NCBI GenBank assembly: GCA_016202395.1
Contig: JACQOV010000022.1
Span: 1-51,440 of the forward strand
Reading direction: 5' to 3'
Length of the DNA: 51,440 nt
From: Deltaproteobacteria bacterium
GTDB taxonomy: Bacteria > JACQOV01
A program made the translations under genes and the position numbers. Below, one piece after another: positions 49,869-51,440 of the stretch. The notes under the pieces were generated by a model, which had not been told where the DNA came from, did not search any database, and saw only the letters and a list, made by a program, of their open reading frames with translations. Each line of letters opens with the position of its first letter. Position 1 is the first letter of the stretch.

Positions 49869-49953
49869 GGAAGGACGACCGCTTCCGATTAAGATTTATC
49901 TTGGTAGTTTAATGAAAAATCTAAATACTTGCTTGCATACCCGAGAGATCTAA

Positions 49954-51440
49954 ATGGATGCAAAATTACCCATACGCGAAGGCTCAAATAGTTATATTGA
50001 CCGTAGGCAAGTCAAGGCTCTTATTTTTCAGGATAGGCGCAAACAAGATAGAAGGAGGAAAAATGAAACTATACCGCGTGACTTACGTAAAAAAAAGATT
50101 GTGGGTGGGGATCCGAGGAGACGCGAGATTCGACGAGGTTTCTTTTGTCCTATTGAAGTGATGCCGGAATCTACATCGAGTCCAAATGTCGATATTAAAC
50201 ATGGTAAGATTCTCGATATATCCAACGGAGGGATGGCTATTATTGTGGAAGGTTCATGCGATTGGTTGGATTCTTGTGAGCAGATAAATGTGAAATGGTC
50301 TCCTTCTGAAACCGTTCTTGGAAAGGTTGTTTGGAAAAGAAATGTAGTGGGGTATTTGGGTAATGGCAACACATGGTTGCTTGGTTTAGAAATTAATCAG
50401 AAGGGTAAGACGGAAAATCAGACGCCCCAAATAATTTCAAAACAACCTGATAACCTTAAAAAAATTGCTTCTATATCTGAACTAACTGAAATAAAGTTTC
50501 ATCCTTGTTACATTGCAGGTGAAGACATTGATTCAGGAGTTTATCAATTTGCGATAAGCACTGATGGGTTGATTTCTGATCCGCAGAAAACAGTGGGGGA
50601 TTTAGAAAATCTAATGAAAGGTATAGTGCCTCATAATTATTGGGAAAGTGTTTATGGCGTTTACTCAATAGCGACGGAAGTTCTCATTGAGAAAGCCATT
50701 GATGGTGCGCACAAGGCTTGGCAGCAATTTCGTAATGTATCGATTTCTAGAAGAAAACAGGTGTTTTCTAGCATTTATGAGAATCTTATTAAGCATGAGA
50801 GGGAGTTGATCAATTTGATGGTAAAGGAAGGGCATCCCTTACGGCTTGCAAGATGGGAATATGCTGGGATGGTTAAGGGATATGAACCACAGACAATCAA
50901 TTTTTATGCAGATCAGTTGTTCAAGAAACTGGGTGTCGATAATGGCGAACATCTTTTCCTCGCTAGAAAACCAGATGGCGTAGTTTGTATCTTTCCCCCT
51001 AGCAACGCTCCTTGCCCTAATTCTTTGGTGTCAGCTTTCGCATTACTAGCAGGTAATTCTGTAATTGTCAAACCACCTCTTCGTACTCCCATATCCACTT
51101 TGTATTTGTGGAAAAATATTATCATCGAGGCACTAGAAGAGAATGGTGTAAACCCAGGAATAGTCAGTTTAATTATTGGTGATTCATCAAAAATATTGGA
51201 TAAATGCATGTCAAGTCCAAAAGTTAATGATATAGTGTATTTCGGGGACAGTGATAGTGGATTGAAAATCGGGCTACATGCCTATGCAAAAGGAAAGAAG
51301 CCTATCTTGGAAATGTCTGGTAATGATGCAATGGTTATATGGAAAGATGCAGATCTTGAGGGTGCTGCTACTTCTCTTGTCGAAGGGTTTTTAGGATCAA
51401 TGCAGATGTGTATGGTAGCCAGGCGTGCGATAGTTCATCC
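49954..51440 (+). CDS. PilZ domain fused to aldehyde dehydrogenase (runs off window)
   Basis: One frame stays open from ATG 49954 (a TAA codon immediately precedes it) to the window end, 495 codons. Residues about 50-150 are a PilZ domain with both c-di-GMP motifs: Arg57-x3-Arg61 (RREIRR) and D88-x-S-x-x-G93 (DISNGG). From about 165, and clearly from about 330, it is an aldehyde dehydrogenase: PPSNAP with Asn351, VIVKPP with Lys373, the EMSGND glutamate 453 and the catalytic Cys486 in MQMCMVARRAIVH. The C-terminus is cut by the window. It may reduce an acyl thioester to aldehyde under c-di-GMP control. It follows the ACP by 85 bases and appears to belong to the FAAL cluster. Confidence 0.88.
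   Translation, partial: MDAKLPIREGSNSYIDRRQVKALIFQDRRKQDRRRKNETIPRDLRKKKIVGGDPRRREIRRGFFCPIEVMPESTSSPNVDIKHGKILDISNGGMAIIVEGSCDWLDSCEQINVKWSPSETVLGKVVWKRNVVGYLGNGNTWLLGLEINQKGKTENQTPQIISKQPDNLKKIASISELTEIKFHPCYIAGEDIDSGVYQFAISTDGLISDPQKTVGDLENLMKGIVPHNYWESVYGVYSIATEVLIEKAIDGAHKAWQQFRNVSISRRKQVFSSIYENLIKHERELINLMVKEGHPLRLARWEYAGMVKGYEPQTINFYADQLFKKLGVDNGEHLFLARKPDGVVCIFPPSNAPCPNSLVSAFALLAGNSVIVKPPLRTPISTLYLWKNIIIEALEENGVNPGIVSLIIGDSSKILDKCMSSPKVNDIVYFGDSDSGLKIGLHAYAKGKKPILEMSGNDAMVIWKDADLEGAATSLVEGFLGSMQMCMVARRAIVH

Noticed and set aside
50063..50161. Short ORF with an excellent AGGAGG box inside the PilZ-ALDH gene
   Set aside because: The SD is made by Arg-Arg-Lys codons of the larger frame. 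The 32-residue peptide has no recognisable features.
1..51440. CRISPR arrays, prophage or complete insertion sequences
   Set aside because: No regularly spaced repeats, cas genes, phage structural genes or transposases were seen; the repeats present are short palindromes without a transposase.

Overview
The window is a gene-dense stretch of a Gram-negative chromosome. An outer-membrane beta-barrel, lipoprotein-type and Sec signals, TatA, a PpiD-like foldase, sigma-54/NtrC-type control, HD-GYP and PilZ c-di-GMP proteins and a CcsA-HemA-HemC-CobA/HemD operon together suggest an uncultured deltaproteobacteria-like lineage. That placement is inference: no ribosomal marker is present. Short dispersed palindromic repeats, familiar from environmental genomes, occur throughout.

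Layout. (1) 1-1042: small genes, hairpins and tRNA-Val(CAC). (2) 1124-11874: tetrapyrrole synthesis (precorrin-2 dehydrogenase, CcsA/HemX, HemA, HemC, CobA-HemD, HemB), interrupted by an aldo/keto reductase, a K+ uptake pair and a kinase-less sensor. An RNase E/G gene converges on hemB. (3) 13371-13990: two large, unrelated inverted-repeat structures, followed by an HNH nuclease gene. (4) 14609-20942: MinD-like ATPase, J/HTH protein, patatin, RluD, PgeF, a membrane protein and a pseudokinase. (5) 21014-23828: an NtrC-type activator, an intergenic region with repeated boxes and a -24/-12 promoter, then an HD-GYP regulator. (6) 23880-28857: a decayed patch with a deleted permease, a lipoprotein-like methyltransferase, toxin-antitoxin remnants, GNAT, GST and a self-contained Fic gene. 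(7) 29117-35055 (minus strand): three ArsA-family ATPases with a beta-barrel protein and a helical protein, plus TatA and a lipase. (8) 35150-37749: AbrB antitoxin, MazF/PemK toxin, archease and RtcB RNA ligase in one array, with a large palindrome between archease and rtcB. (9) 37817-45914: PpiD, an SDR, a secreted hydrolase and a two-kinase hybrid sensor with repeats inserted in frame. (10) 46225-51440: a more AT-rich cluster of fatty-acyl-AMP ligase, acyl-CoA dehydrogenase, ACP and a PilZ-aldehyde dehydrogenase fusion running off the window, behind tandem operators.

The strongest candidates for undescribed biology are four. The first is the toxin-archease-RtcB array, an RNA cutter beside an RNA sealer. 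The second is the PilZ-ALDH fusion in an acyl-ACP pathway. The third is the three-ArsA plus beta-barrel cluster. The fourth is the two-copy palindromic element, whose arms differ in sequence between copies but stay self-complementary.
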